Part shown: piece after piece, positions 35,222-45,700 of the stretch
How the letters are laid out: each line of letters opens with the position of its first letter
Position numbering within the stretch: position 1 is the first letter of the stretch
NCBI RefSeq assembly: GCF_036894955.1
Contig: NZ_CP145905.1
Location: forward strand, 5,374,001 to 5,438,000
Reading direction: 5' to 3'
DNA length: 64,000 nucleotides
From: Paenibacillus sp. KS-LC4
GTDB taxonomy: Bacteria > Bacillota > Bacilli > Paenibacillales > Paenibacillaceae
Made by a program: the position numbers and the translations under genes
The notes under the pieces: model-generated
The model's database searches: none
What the model was told of the DNA's origin: nothing
Seen by the model: the letters and a program-made list of their open reading frames with translations, nothing else

Positions 35222-36857
35222 CGACGAGATTCTAGTCAGGGAAAGCATTCGGGACTGTATCAATTGGGAGCAAGAGGGCTTTATATTTTGCGGGGACGCC
35301 TCCGATGGCGAGCTGGCGCTGCCGCTTATTGAGCAGCGCCAGCCAGATATCCTCATCACCGATATTAAGATGCCGTTTATGGATGGATTGGAGCTGAGCG
35401 CCATCGTCCGCGAACGGATGCCGGATATCAAAATCATTATTCTAAGCGGGCATGACGAATTTGAATATGCCCGCGCGGCACTGCGAGTCGGGGTAGAAGA
35501 ATATTGCCTCAAGCCGGTCAGTGCTGCCGATATCGTAAAGACGCTGCATGACGTCAGCCGCAGCATTGACCGCGAGCGCTACGAGCGCGAGCTGCTGGAG
35601 AAGAAGCAGCTCGCTCAGGGCGGAAGCGCAGAACAGCTGAGGCATAAGCTGCTCAGCGATTTATGCAGCGGCTTTATTACAACAGCGGAAGCCCTCCATC
35701 AGGCCGGCTCGCTTTCGATTGGACTGACGGCAAGCTATTACGCAGCCGCCATCTCAGACATTCGCTGCACGGAAGGCTCCGTCAGCGTTGATTTAGCGAC
35801 CCAGCAGCAGACAGAGCTGCTGCTGCACGAAGCGATCGGCTCCCTCCTGCCGGGAGCGCTCTCCTATAAGCGCAGCCAGACGGAAACGATCTGGCTGCTC
35901 AAGAGCGAATCGCTGCCGCAGCTGCAAGAGGTGCTGGCGCGCTTCGCCTCCAGCTGGAAGGAGCAGGCGGAGCGGAGTGCCGGCTGCACGATAGCTGTCG
36001 GCATCGGCAGCATTCAGGATCGCCTGCAAGGTATCCACTCCTCCTTTTTGGAGGCGGAGGATGATAAGCATTGGCGCAGGCTCTCCGGACAAAACCGCAA
36101 GGCGCTGCGCGATGCCGCCTCCGGCTTATCCGAGCAATCGGTGGTCGCCCAGCGCCAGCGCTTCATTGATTTTCTCAAGCTGGGCACGCCCGCCAAGACG
36201 GAGGCTTTCATCGCCAGCTTCGCCGCTGGGTTTCAGCAGTTGGACTGGCGTGGTGCCTTTTACGGCTATTATTTGCTTAATGATCTGACGATTGAAGCTG
36301 TTCATATTGCCAAATCCATTCAGCGTAATCCAGATATGCCGAAGGAGCAACTGGATAAGCTGCAATTGGCAATGAGCGAGGTCCGCAGCCAAGAGGATGC
36401 CTGCTGCTATCTCCAAGCACTGCTGTCGCAGTTCTGGCAATGGCGCGCAGGCGCCGCGGATAAGTACGCCGAAATGCTGAACCAGGTAAAGGACTATATT
36501 TTAAAGCATTATGGCGATGATCATTTGTCGCTGAATGATGCGGCAGAGCATGTGCGCGTCAGCCCCAGCCATCTTAGCAAAGTGTTCAGCCAAGAAACGG
36601 GCCAAACCTTTATTGAATTTCTGACCCACACGCGCATCCGCAAAGCGATGGAGCTGCTACAGGCATCGAATGCAAAGTCGTATGAAATCGCCCATCAAGT
36701 CGGCTATAATGACGCGCATTATTTTTCTAATTTGTTCAAGCGGGTAACGGGCATGACAACAACGCAGTTTCGCAAGCAGCAAGAGCAAGATAGCAGCTCG
36801 CCTGCTGCAGGAGGAGTGTATCACCATGCCAGCACGAGCGGCAATGTTCTTCCATAA
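35199..36857 (+). CDS. YesN-type response regulator (REC-AraC)
   Basis: A 552-residue regulator. The receiver has MLVDDE, phospho-acceptor Asp in ILITDIKMPFMDGLEL near residue 55, LSGHDEFEYA and the Lys in CLKPVSAADI. Two AraC helix-turn-helix motifs sit at the C-terminus: LSLNDAAEHVRVSPSHLSKVF and SYEIAHQVGYNDAHYFSNLFKR. It overlaps the kinase gene by 23 nt and the binding-protein gene by 32 nt, so the three are translated together. It probably activates the divergent sugar-importer operon at 33113; that is inference from position. Confidence 0.93.
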   Translation: MKKVMLVDDEILVRESIRDCINWEQEGFIFCGDASDGELALPLIEQRQPDILITDIKMPFMDGLELSAIVRERMPDIKIIILSGHDEFEYARAALRVGVEEYCLKPVSAADIVKTLHDVSRSIDRERYERELLEKKQLAQGGSAEQLRHKLLSDLCSGFITTAEALHQAGSLSIGLTASYYAAAISDIRCTEGSVSVDLATQQQTELLLHEAIGSLLPGALSYKRSQTETIWLLKSESLPQLQEVLARFASSWKEQAERSAGCTIAVGIGSIQDRLQGIHSSFLEAEDDKHWRRLSGQNRKALRDAASGLSEQSVVAQRQRFIDFLKLGTPAKTEAFIASFAAGFQQLDWRGAFYGYYLLNDLTIEAVHIAKSIQRNPDMPKEQLDKLQLAMSEVRSQEDACCYLQALLSQFWQWRAGAADKYAEMLNQVKDYILKHYGDDHLSLNDAAEHVRVSPSHLSKVFSQETGQTFIEFLTHTRIRKAMELLQASNAKSYEIAHQVGYNDAHYFSNLFKRVTGMTTTQFRKQQEQDSSSPAAGGVYHHASTSGNVLP

Positions 36858-37902
36858 ACGGGCCGCTCTACGACAGAGAGCTTTGCTCGCTGCTTTGCTT
36901 ACAGCTCTGCTGGCGCTCACCTTGCTTATGACAGGCTGCACTAATGATCAAGCAGCGGACAATGCCCGCACCGACTCATCGAGCAGTTGGGATAGCGGCT
37001 CGCCAGCCTCCTCCCCTTATGCATCAACTGCTACAGCAGCAGCACCCAACATCGCCACCTTTGGCATTATATACCCGATGGCGCATCCGTATTATGAGAC
37101 GGTGACGGAATCCGCTAAAGCAGCAGCGGCTCTGCGCGGCGTGCAGCTTATTGTGAAAGCGCCGGATGAAGCAAATTTGGAGCAGCAAATCCGCATGATG
37201 GAGACGATGATTGCCTCGCAGGTAGACGGCATAGCGCTTGATCCGATTGATGCGGAAGCGCTCGTGCCCGTCATTAACAAAGCCGTTCAGGCGGGCATTA
37301 CGGTCATTTGCTTCGAATCCGATTCACCGAGCAGCAAGCGCGCTGCATTTATCGGAACAGATCATGCGGCTGCGGGCGCCCAGATGGGACATATGCTGTC
37401 CGAGCTGCTAGGCGGGCGGGGAATGGTTGTTGTCGAGAACGGGATGACGCGGATGAAAAGCTTAAGCGAGCGCCTAGACGGCATGCTAACCTATATTAAC
37501 GAGCAGACCGACATTCAAGTGCTCGAAGTGCAGTATAACGAAGGCAGCGAAACCCGAGCTTTGGCGCAGCTGGAAAAAATGATTGACGACCACCCGCATT
37601 TTGACGCGCTCGTATCGATGGATGCCCTCTCCGGCTCCGCCTCGGTGCTCGTCTGGAAAGCGCAGGGTCTAAACCGTTATTCCCTAACCTTCGGCATGAT
37701 GCCGGAAATCCAAGAAGCCATTCACAATGGGCAAATTACAGCGTCGCTATCGCAAAACGAACAATTGTGGGGCACACGCATTATCGAGCGGCTGCTGCAA
37801 GCATTCGCAGGCGAAACGTTGCCTCTATTTGATGATACCGGTACGCTAGAGATTACAAAGGAAGACACCGCCCTTTTAAACGCCACAGGCGGAAACAAAT
37901 GA
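36826..37902 (+). CDS. Sugar-binding lipoprotein associated with the two-component pair
   Basis: A 358-residue type-I periplasmic-binding-protein homologue: an N-terminal Arg-rich segment, a hydrophobic core, lipobox LMTGC (Cys near 38), then FGIIYPMAHPYYETVTESAKAAA and VDGIALDPIDAEALVPVINKA. GGAGGAG is about 9 nt before the ATG, which lies inside the end of the regulator gene. Its place in a kinase-regulator-binding-protein trio suggests it presents sugar to the kinase sensor (as ChvE does for VirA) rather than serving only transport. It is more divergent than the two importer receptors. Confidence 0.88.
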   Translation: MPARAAMFFHKRAALRQRALLAALLTALLALTLLMTGCTNDQAADNARTDSSSSWDSGSPASSPYASTATAAAPNIATFGIIYPMAHPYYETVTESAKAAAALRGVQLIVKAPDEANLEQQIRMMETMIASQVDGIALDPIDAEALVPVINKAVQAGITVICFESDSPSSKRAAFIGTDHAAAGAQMGHMLSELLGGRGMVVVENGMTRMKSLSERLDGMLTYINEQTDIQVLEVQYNEGSETRALAQLEKMIDDHPHFDALVSMDALSGSASVLVWKAQGLNRYSLTFGMMPEIQEAIHNGQITASLSQNEQLWGTRIIERLLQAFAGETLPLFDDTGTLEITKEDTALLNATGGNK

Positions 37903-37945
37903 AGCCGTCCTTTGGCGGCAAAGCTGACATTTTACATTAAGATAT
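37890..37945. repeat. Dispersed palindromic element, copy C
   Basis: GAAGCCGTCC (37901-37910), then GGCGGCAAAGCT, share the core of copies B and D; flanking arms are more degenerate. The binding-protein stop codon TGA (37900-37902) lies at its edge. Confidence 0.6.
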
Positions 37946-37965
37946 CCTTTTCTATAATTTCAAAA

Positions 37966-38037
37966 AAACGCCTCCTAGAATAGAACTGGTGAGCCTTCAT
38001 AGGTCATCAATGCTCATTCCAAGGGGCGTTGTTTTTT
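37966..38037. terminator. Terminator after the sensor trio
   Basis: AACGCC and GGGCGTT pair at the base of an imperfect long hairpin, with GTTTTTT following on the plus strand and AAAAAA preceding it. Confidence 0.75.
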
Positions 38038-38109
38038 CGCACATACTGAGCTCCTCCCCCTCTTTCCTCTCTATCCTCTAGCGGCCAAGTAAGAGAACGG
38101 CGGGGGCTG

Positions 38110-38118
38110 TGCTATAAT
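38110..38118 (+). promoter_or_regulatory. Extended minus-10 promoter of the hybrid kinase
   Basis: TGCTATAAT fits the TGnTATAAT extended minus-10. No minus-35 is evident. It lies about 50 nt before the ATG. Confidence 0.5.
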
Positions 38119-38168
38119 AATGTAAAGACTTAACAATAAAGAACGGTTAGAAGAGGTTTTATTCATTT

Positions 38169-41100
38169 ATGACAAAATTGATGAACGTCATGCAGGCAAA
38201 ATATTTAACCCGTTTTAAATATATTGCGATCATGCTATTGATTTTTGCAGTATTAGTTGGGATGAGATGGGCGTGGTCTGTCGTTTTCCCCTTAGCAGAC
38301 CAGCAGCCCCATGCCGTTGGCGGCGTACTTGATCTGCGCGGCATCAATCTGGAAAACTCCCCTGTACTCTATTTAGATGGGGAATGGCAGTTTTATGCTG
38401 AACATTTTCTAACGGAGGATCAGCTTAAAGAGACGACATCGCCAGCAAGCCACGTTACCGTTCCAGGCGACTGGGGGAGCGTACTGCCGCATCATTCAAA
38501 CAACTCTTATGGGTATGGAACGTATCGACTTCGTATTTTGATCGATCCGCTTCAGACACCTGTTTCGTTCTGGTTCAAACAAATTCAGGCGGCATCAGAA
38601 ATTGCAATTAGCGGAAAAAGTACTGGTGGCATGGGCAAGCTTGCCGACACAGCATATGAATATACTCCGAAAAACGTCTCTTTCACCGCTACTTATGACA
38701 TTGAAGGAGCGACAGAGCTTGAATTGATCATTCGTGCAGCCAATTTTGACAGCCCTTATAAGGGCGGTATTGTAATGCCGATTCGCTTTGGCACTGCGGC
38801 CACGATTGATTATGTACGCTGGTACTCGATTGGATTCCAGATGTTCATTTTTTTTATTCTGCTGCTTCACTGCTTATATGCTTGCATTCTCTACCTATTC
38901 AGTCCGCAAGAGAAAACATTGCTAATGGCAGCACTGCTAACGTTATCCGTGGGCATTACGATTCTAGTTGGTCACGATAATATACTCTTATTATGGCTGC
39001 CGATCAACTACACATGGGCAATCAAGATTAGACTGATCTCTCTGCTGTGGCAAAATGTGTTCCTGCTTCTGTTGTTCAAAAGCTTTAATGCTGCCCCGCT
39101 GCGAGAAAAATGGTTCCGGGCACATATTGCAGCGATTATTGCTATTTCCGTCATTGTTCTGTGCTCACCAGCCCATATGATTTATGCGCTTATTCATTTC
39201 AATATATTGAATATGATAAATGTCATCTCCTTCGCTTGGTTTATATACATAATTGGAACAATGATTTTGCAAAAAAATAAAGACAATGACATCATTTTCT
39301 TGTTGCTGTCCGCAGCAGGAATCCTTTCCAACCTATTATGGAGTCTTGCTGAAAATGCTAGAGATGTTACTACCGTCTTCTATCCCATCGACATTATTTT
39401 TGCCATTATCGGCTTTTCGGCCTATTGGTTTAAAAAGTATTTTCGAAATGCGATGGAAAATAGAGCTTTGAACAAGCAGCTGCAAAAATCGGATAAAATT
39501 AAAGACCAATTTTTGGCCAATACGTCTCATGAGCTCCGTACGCCGCTGCACGGTATTATGAATATTGCTTATAATGTTGTCACCAAAGAGAAGACTAGGC
39601 TTGCGAAAAGCAGTCTTGAGGATATGCAGCTCCTCATTACGATCAGCAGGCGAATGTCGCATCTGCTTGGCGATCTTCTCGATATTGCTAGGCTTCAGGA
39701 ACAACGCATTGTTTTGCAGCGGGAGCCCTTGAGCATTCAGGCTATCGCACCAGGTGTTATCGCGATGCTGCAATTCATGAAGGAGCACAAGCCAATTGAC
39801 CTGTACATGAATATATCCGAATCGCTACCCTTCGTTATGGCTGATGAGAAAAGGCTCGTTCAAATTTTATATAACCTGCTGCATAATGCCCTCAAGTATA
39901 CCGAGGAAGGAAGCATTGTCATCTCAGCCGAAGTGAGGGACAAGCAAGCGATTATTCATATTTCCGATACAGGACTCGGTATAGATAAAGAAATGCAGGA
40001 GAAGATTTTTCTCCCTTATGAGCAAGGCTCTTTTGGAACAAGCAACGGCCAAGGGATTGGGCTGGGCTTAAGCATTTGTAAGCAGCTTGTCGAGCTGCAC
40101 GGCGGAGCATTGACGGTTCGCTCTGAATTGGGCAAAGGCTCTGTATTCAGCTTTAATCTGCCGTTGGCAGATGAGGCTAAGCTTTCGCTAGCTCAGCTCC
40201 CAAAAACTACTGGACAGTCATCAGCAAGCATGGAGGAGACGCCCGCCGGCCTCCTGCTGCCCCATCATTTCCCAGGGGAAATAGAGGCTGCTGCCACACT
40301 CGCGCCGCTGCTGAAGGAAGAGTTCGCCCATATTCTTGCCGTTGACGACGATCCAATCAATCTGAATGTTCTCGCGAGCATTCTTTCGACCGAACCGTAT
40401 ACCATGACAACCGCCCGTTCCGGACGTGAAGCACTGGAATTGCTTGGGACAAGGCAGTGGGATTTGCTTATCGCTGACGTCATGATGCCACAAATGTCTG
40501 GCTACGAATTAACGCAGAAAGTAAGAGAGACGTATTCCATGTCGGAGCTGCCCGTATTGCTTCTAACCGCACGCAGCCAGCAAGCCGATATTTACACCGG
40601 ATTTTCGGCGGGAGCAAGCGACTACGTGACGAAGCCCGTAGATGCCTTAGAGTTAAAATATCGGATCAGAGCTTTGATCGCACTGAAGCAATCCATTAAT
40701 GAGCGTCTTCGTATGGAGGCCGCCTATTTGCAAGCGCAAATTCAGCCCCATTTCCTATTCAACACCCTTAATTCATTAATGGCATTAAGTGAAATGGATA
40801 CGGAAAGCATGCGCAAGCTGGGTCAGGCTTTCTCGTCCTTTTTACGAATTAGCTTTGATTATCTCAATACAGGAGAATTGGTAGAGCTTTCTCATGAGCT
40901 CGCGCTCGTCGAAGCCTATCTATATATTGAAAAAACGCGATTCGGGAATCGACTGTCGATTGAATGGGAGGTGGAGCCTGACATTCGCCTGCTGCTGCCC
41001 CCGCTCTCTATTCAGCCGCTGATCGAAAATGCCGTTAAGCATGGCCTGCTCAGCCGCAACGAGGGAGGTACGATTCAGCTTTCCATCACTCGCCGGGAGG

Positions 41101-41306
41101 GCTTTACCCTTATTGAAGTAAAAGATAACGGCAAGGGGATGGATCAGGAGAAGGTGGCTCAATTGCAAAATGCTGCTTTGAGTGCAAAGGCTGGCATTGG
41201 CATCCCTAATACGAATCGACGATTGCAGCAGCTATACGGTCAGGGCTTGTCCATTGTGAGCAGCATGAATGAAGGAACAACGGTTTCGTTTGTTATACCG
41301 GATTGA
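38169..41306 (+). CDS. Hybrid sensor kinase with 7TM domain and two kinase modules
   Basis: A 1045-residue protein. After TM1 (about 18-38) comes an extracellular jelly-roll-like domain (DISM2 type; LDGEWQFYAEHFL) to about 215, then seven membrane segments (7TMR-DISM) to about 430. Module 1 is a classical kinase: FLANTSHELRTPLHGIMN (phospho-His near 455), then NLLHNALKYTEEGS, SDTGLGID and GLGLSICKQL. A receiver domain follows (VDDDPINLN, Asp in LLIADVMMPQM near 770, TKPVDALELK). Module 2 is LytS/YesM-like: LQAQIQPHFLFNTLNSLMAL near 860, then PLIENAVKHGL and KDNGKGMD. It is not adjacent to a regulator gene. Ligands of this receptor class are often carbohydrates. Confidence 0.93.
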   Translation: MTKLMNVMQAKYLTRFKYIAIMLLIFAVLVGMRWAWSVVFPLADQQPHAVGGVLDLRGINLENSPVLYLDGEWQFYAEHFLTEDQLKETTSPASHVTVPGDWGSVLPHHSNNSYGYGTYRLRILIDPLQTPVSFWFKQIQAASEIAISGKSTGGMGKLADTAYEYTPKNVSFTATYDIEGATELELIIRAANFDSPYKGGIVMPIRFGTAATIDYVRWYSIGFQMFIFFILLLHCLYACILYLFSPQEKTLLMAALLTLSVGITILVGHDNILLLWLPINYTWAIKIRLISLLWQNVFLLLLFKSFNAAPLREKWFRAHIAAIIAISVIVLCSPAHMIYALIHFNILNMINVISFAWFIYIIGTMILQKNKDNDIIFLLLSAAGILSNLLWSLAENARDVTTVFYPIDIIFAIIGFSAYWFKKYFRNAMENRALNKQLQKSDKIKDQFLANTSHELRTPLHGIMNIAYNVVTKEKTRLAKSSLEDMQLLITISRRMSHLLGDLLDIARLQEQRIVLQREPLSIQAIAPGVIAMLQFMKEHKPIDLYMNISESLPFVMADEKRLVQILYNLLHNALKYTEEGSIVISAEVRDKQAIIHISDTGLGIDKEMQEKIFLPYEQGSFGTSNGQGIGLGLSICKQLVELHGGALTVRSELGKGSVFSFNLPLADEAKLSLAQLPKTTGQSSASMEETPAGLLLPHHFPGEIEAAATLAPLLKEEFAHILAVDDDPINLNVLASILSTEPYTMTTARSGREALELLGTRQWDLLIADVMMPQMSGYELTQKVRETYSMSELPVLLLTARSQQADIYTGFSAGASDYVTKPVDALELKYRIRALIALKQSINERLRMEAAYLQAQIQPHFLFNTLNSLMALSEMDTESMRKLGQAFSSFLRISFDYLNTGELVELSHELALVEAYLYIEKTRFGNRLSIEWEVEPDIRLLLPPLSIQPLIENAVKHGLLSRNEGGTIQLSITRREGFTLIEVKDNGKGMDQEKVAQLQNAALSAKAGIGIPNTNRRLQQLYGQGLSIVSSMNEGTTVSFVIPD

Positions 41307-41438
41307 AAGGGTTGAACATACGTCAAGCTTCCTTTTAGCTCCCACCCGGACACCTAGGCTCACTTATTCACATCATTACTCGAATTGAAACTAATAATGT
41401 TCAAAAAAAACAAACAAACAGGACAAGGGGAATACACC

Positions 41439-41912
41439 ATGCAAATAACCAAAACGAATGCCATGCGAATGCTCGATGCCGACCATATTGCTTATGAGGT
41501 GCATACCTATGATAATGAGGATGGGAAAATACATGGTAGCGCGGTAGCTGATAAAATTGGAAAAGCTCCGGAAAGTGTGTTCAAAACGCTGGTCACGCAC
41601 AGCGGAAACAGCCTCTATATTTTTGTCATTCCCGTTGGGGCTGAGCTGGATATGAAGAAAGCGGCCAAAGCGGCCGGAGAGAAGAAGCTTGAGATGCTGC
41701 CAGTGAAGGATTTGCAAAAGTGGACGGGCTACATACGAGGCGGCTGTTCTCCAATTGGCATGAAAAAACGCTATTCTACCTTTATTGATACCAGCGCGGA
41801 ATTACAGGAGACAATCGTCGTCAGCGCTGGGAAGATTGGCCTGCAGTTGGAGCTTTCCCCTGCACTGCTGGCTGCTGCTGTCGCAGCATCATTTACAGAG
41901 GCTATTAAATAA
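41439..41912 (+). CDS. ybaK: Cys-tRNA(Pro)/Cys-tRNA deacylase (YbaK/EbsC)
   Basis: A 157-residue member of the YbaK family, which hydrolyses mischarged aminoacyl-tRNA in trans. It begins MQITKTNAMRMLDADHIAYEVHTYD and has KTLVTH, the catalytic-Lys-bearing region, and YIRGGCSPIGMKKRYSTFID, the conserved GGxSP-like loop. I start at 41439 (AAGGGG 8 nt upstream); a TTG at 41385 adds a Lys-rich stretch unlike the family. Stands alone between terminators. Confidence 0.93.
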   Translation: MQITKTNAMRMLDADHIAYEVHTYDNEDGKIHGSAVADKIGKAPESVFKTLVTHSGNSLYIFVIPVGAELDMKKAAKAAGEKKLEMLPVKDLQKWTGYIRGGCSPIGMKKRYSTFIDTSAELQETIVVSAGKIGLQLELSPALLAAAVAASFTEAIK

Positions 41913-41917
41913 GCAGC

Positions 41918-41949
41918 TTGGGGCTGCTAATCAAATTAGCAGCCCCTAA
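41918..41949. terminator. Bidirectional terminator after ybaK
   Basis: TTGGGGCTGCTAAT and ATTAGCAGCCCCTAA form a 14-bp stem with a 3-nt loop between convergent genes. Confidence 0.85.
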
Positions 41950-41976
41950 ACAACTGTAAAAAGGTACTTTTAACCG

Positions 41977-42474
41977 TTACGCCGGGAAGCCGCCCCCTGG
42001 TGGCGGCCATGCACCGTAAAAGCGCCGCAGCAGCACAATTTCGCCCAGATGGTACGAGTTGTGGGATGCAATATTGCGCAGCAGGCCCGCCTTTGTCTCA
42101 CCCGGAAAATAAAGCAGCGGCTCATCCAGCTGTGCGGTTTCGGCCAAAGCTACCGCTTCATCGACTCCAGCCAGAAAGGCCTGAATATCCGCCTGCCAAG
42201 ATACCTCATCTTGCGGGGCGGTCTCTTCAGGCCAGCTCTCCATAACGTTTGCGGGAAGCTGCGGCTTTCGTCCTTCCAAATGCTCCAGCATAAAATGCTG
42301 CCAGTAATGCATATGCTTCAGCAGCTGGTAGATGCTGTAAGGCATATTTGGATGCACGCGCCCGGCTAACTCGGCATTAATGTCAGGTAGAGCACGGGCA
42401 ATACGAATATGACCTCGTTCCCCTACCAGCGATTTGACAAGGGCTTGACCAAATAAATGATTTGCATTGGACAT
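41977..42474 (-). CDS. DinB-family protein
   Basis: A 165-residue four-helix-bundle protein of the DinB/YfiT superfamily. The three metal-ligand histidines are expected at HMHYWQHFML (near residue 55) and in NIASHNSYHLGEIVLLRR (near 140), which fits. Such proteins include thiol-dependent S-transferases and damage-inducible proteins of unknown role. GAGAGG lies upstream of the ATG. Monocistronic. Confidence 0.88.
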   Translation of the reverse strand: MSNANHLFGQALVKSLVGERGHIRIARALPDINAELAGRVHPNMPYSIYQLLKHMHYWQHFMLEHLEGRKPQLPANVMESWPEETAPQDEVSWQADIQAFLAGVDEAVALAETAQLDEPLLYFPGETKAGLLRNIASHNSYHLGEIVLLRRFYGAWPPPGGGFPA

Positions 42475-42660
42475 GTAACGTCATCCTCTCTTGTAGACCC
42501 TTTTGCCACAGGCACGAATGATCTGTATTAGATTGTACCTCTTCGTGAAAAGCGATGTCCAGTTTGCTCTCCCGTGCTAATAACCAGCTAACTCTGATTC
42601 TCCTGACACGTTCGACTAAAGCTAGTGCTGAGGAGCTTCTAGCCATACGTCTTTCTGAAA
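42475..42660. other. Short intergenic region without visible gene
   Basis: Upstream of the DinB gene and before the terminator at 42666. I see no RBS-supported frame or conserved structure. Confidence 0.5.
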
Positions 42661-42665
42661 ATAAA

Positions 42666-42707
42666 ACGGCGACAGCTCCCGAGCCTAGTATCGGGAGCCG
42701 TCGCCGT
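42666..42707. terminator. Strong terminator after the double-GH43 gene
   Basis: ACGGCGACAGCTCCCGA and TCGGGAGCCGTCGCCGT form a 17-bp stem with one mismatch and an 8-nt loop, with T-rich tails in both directions. Confidence 0.9.
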
Positions 42708-42744
42708 ATTTTTATTTCGCTGATTTTCAGCTGGTTTTTATTGC

Positions 42745-45700
42745 TTATTCTACGAATGCTGCCAAAATCGTTGCGACTTCAGCTCGGGTAATGCTGCCCT
42801 GTGGCTTGAGCGTACCATCGTCGTAGCCATTCAGTACATTTGCTGTGGACAAGGCAGCTATCGCCTCCTTCGCCCACTCTGAAATCGCGGCATCATCAGT
42901 GAATACAAGCTCATTACTAGCCCCACTGAGCGCAAGCTTTTCTTTCACAATGCGGTATACAAGCACAAAGGCTTCCTCTCGTGTAATGGCATCGCCAGGC
43001 CTGAACGTGCCAGAGGCATCGCCTGTAACAATTCCCGCTTCTCGCAAAGCATGAACCGCCTCGCTGTACCAAGCATCTGCCGATACATCGCTGAAGCTTG
43101 CCGTTGATCCAGCAGCAGCAGTAGAGTCGAGACCAAGCATGCGATAGACGACCGTCACAAATTCAGAACGGCTCATCGCGGCATTTGGCTTGAAGCTGCC
43201 GCCTGGGTAACCCTTCATTAATCCTTTTTCCGTCAGCTTTGTAATCGAAGCGCTTGCCCAATGGTTCGCTGTATCGTTAAAAGCGACAGTCGGCGGTGTG
43301 CTAGGCGCCACACTCGGCTTTGGACTTGGTGTTGCTGGCGCCGAACTTGGCTGGGTTCCTGTTGAACCCGAGCTTGGCGATGTCGGTGTTGGTGTTGGAC
43401 TAGGAGTCGGAGTCGGTGTTGGCGTTGGCGTTGGTGTTCCACCACCGTTATCCTCCCCTGCGGTTACCGTCACTGTCGATATGCCGATAAATCCGCCATC
43501 TACCGTGGCAACGCTAATATTGGCTGTACCTTCTCCAACTGCCTGCACGTGGCCTGCTGCATCCACCACTGCTACGGCCGGATTACTGCTCGACCAAACA
43601 ACCGATTTATTCGTCGCAGCCGTTGGCGCAACATTTGCTGTAAGCTGCGCTCCTTCTCCTGCTTTCAGTGCAAGCGCTGAAGGCGAAAGCTGCACACCGG
43701 TTACCTTCGTTCCTGAATCAGATTGTCCAGCCTTCGGTACACTTACAAGCAGGCGATCATATTCCGCTTGTGTTACAGGAATCACGGTACCGTGACGCGG
43801 CCTTGACGGCAGGTCATAATTCGTCGATAGCTTCCATTCCCCTGAATCGAGGTCTGTCGTCTCAAACGGCACATAGCCGCGGCCGCCAAATTCATCAATG
43901 AACATATACCATTTTTCCTCGGTATTGGACTTGAATATAGTTGGGCCTTCCCCTTGACCAATTTGTCCGCGCCCAATGCCCTCCTTGATCAGCTTAAAGT
44001 TGCTGTCAAAGACACTGCTGCCTGACTCCTGAAAAATAAACTTCCCATTCGGCGTTGCGCTGGTAGTGCTGCGCTCATCCTTTGTAAAACGATATACTTT
44101 GCCATCATGCCCAATCATCGTCGTATCAATAATCGAATAACCATCATTCATATACTCAACCGGCTTCGAGAACGTATAGAAATCACGTGTCTTAGCTACC
44201 ATCATGCGCTGATGCGTCCCTACGCTATGACTCTCATCCTCATACATTTTCGATGCCCAAAATACGGCGTATTCTCCTGTCTTCTCGTCATAAAATGCTT
44301 CAGGAGCCCAAGTATTTCCGGCCTCTGGCGGCGATACCTCTACCATTCGCTGGTTCGACCAATTCACAAGATCCGTCGATTCCCAAACCATAATCGAGCG
44401 GCTTCCGGTCGTTTGGGAGGCACCCCAATCACCATTGCCGTAAATTTTCAAATCGGTTGCAATCAGATAAAACTTGTCGCCCTCTGGGGAACGAATAATA
44501 AACGGATCACGCAAACCTTTTTCGCCCAAGTTTGAAGTGATTGCTGGAAGTCCGCCATTCAGCTCCTGCCAATGCAGCGCGTCATTGCCTTTGCTTAGTG
44601 CAAAATAAATTTGCTCACCGCTTGCAGAGCCTTCACCTGTAAAATAAGTGAATGCATAGCCCTTATAATCAACTGGCGCAGGCAGCGGCTTCACCGTCGC
44701 TATAAACGCCTTCGAAATAGAGGTTGTGCCATTCGAGATGATGGCTGTCAGCTTAACGGTTACAGCCTCTGCGCCATGTGCGGGACGTGTAACCTCGCCT
44801 GTTGCCGTGATAACAGCAGGCTGCTCGCTGACCCATGCAATGGACGACCCGTTCGCTCCCTTGACAGGCAGCGTCAAATTACCGCGCACATCAGCCAGGT
44901 TATGGACCAATAGAGTTTGCGCGTCCAGCAGCGCTTTTTCCATGAGGCTCGCATCCTTCTCTACGGTAACTGTGAAGCTGCGAATCACTGATTTGGAGCC
45001 ATCTGTTATTGTCGCCGTTAGCGTCACGCTCTGATTGCCCGCCTCATAGGCAGGACGAGTCACGATGCCCGTGCTTGAAATGACGCTCGGCGTGCCCGAA
45101 GCCCAAGTGATTGTCGTGCCATGTCCAGCGCTTGCTGGAAGCTTCAAATTCGTGCGAACGCTATCCTTGCTCGTATTGCCGTTCAGGAAAGCGCTGTAAT
45201 CCAATTGGTTCGCCGCATATTCCAGCGTAAGTCCATCTAGTGCGGCGACCTTCGCTGCTGCCTCCTGCTGAAGCACTCCAATTTGCGCTCCGCTCAAGGC
45301 GCCATTGAACAGTTTAAAATCAGCAACCATACCGCCGAAATACGGATCTGTCGAATAAAAGGATTTACCGATATAGCCGCTGATGCCGCCTGCATTCTGA
45401 ATCTGAGCCATAGTCTTGCCGCCCGTTGGTGTTGCTCCTACCATAACGCCATCAATATAGAGCGTTAGCGTCTGCTCCTCTTCAGATAAAACCACCGTGA
45501 CCAGCTTCCACTGATTACTCGGCAGACCAACGGTATGCTGCGCCGCAACCTCGTTGTTCCATGAATTCGTCGCAATACCCGCACGCGCATTCGCGGATGA
45601 CGTATTATAGCGCGGTGTAAAATACATATATTTGGTGCTGTTCTGCCCCAATGCGAAGGCCCATTCCGCCCCAGCCTTGCCGCTCCAGTTCATCAGCATA

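Noticed and set aside
43298..43445. Low-complexity GTTGG-rich repeat
   Set aside because: It encodes the Pro-Thr linker between the Big_2 and SLH domains, a normal feature of such wall proteins.
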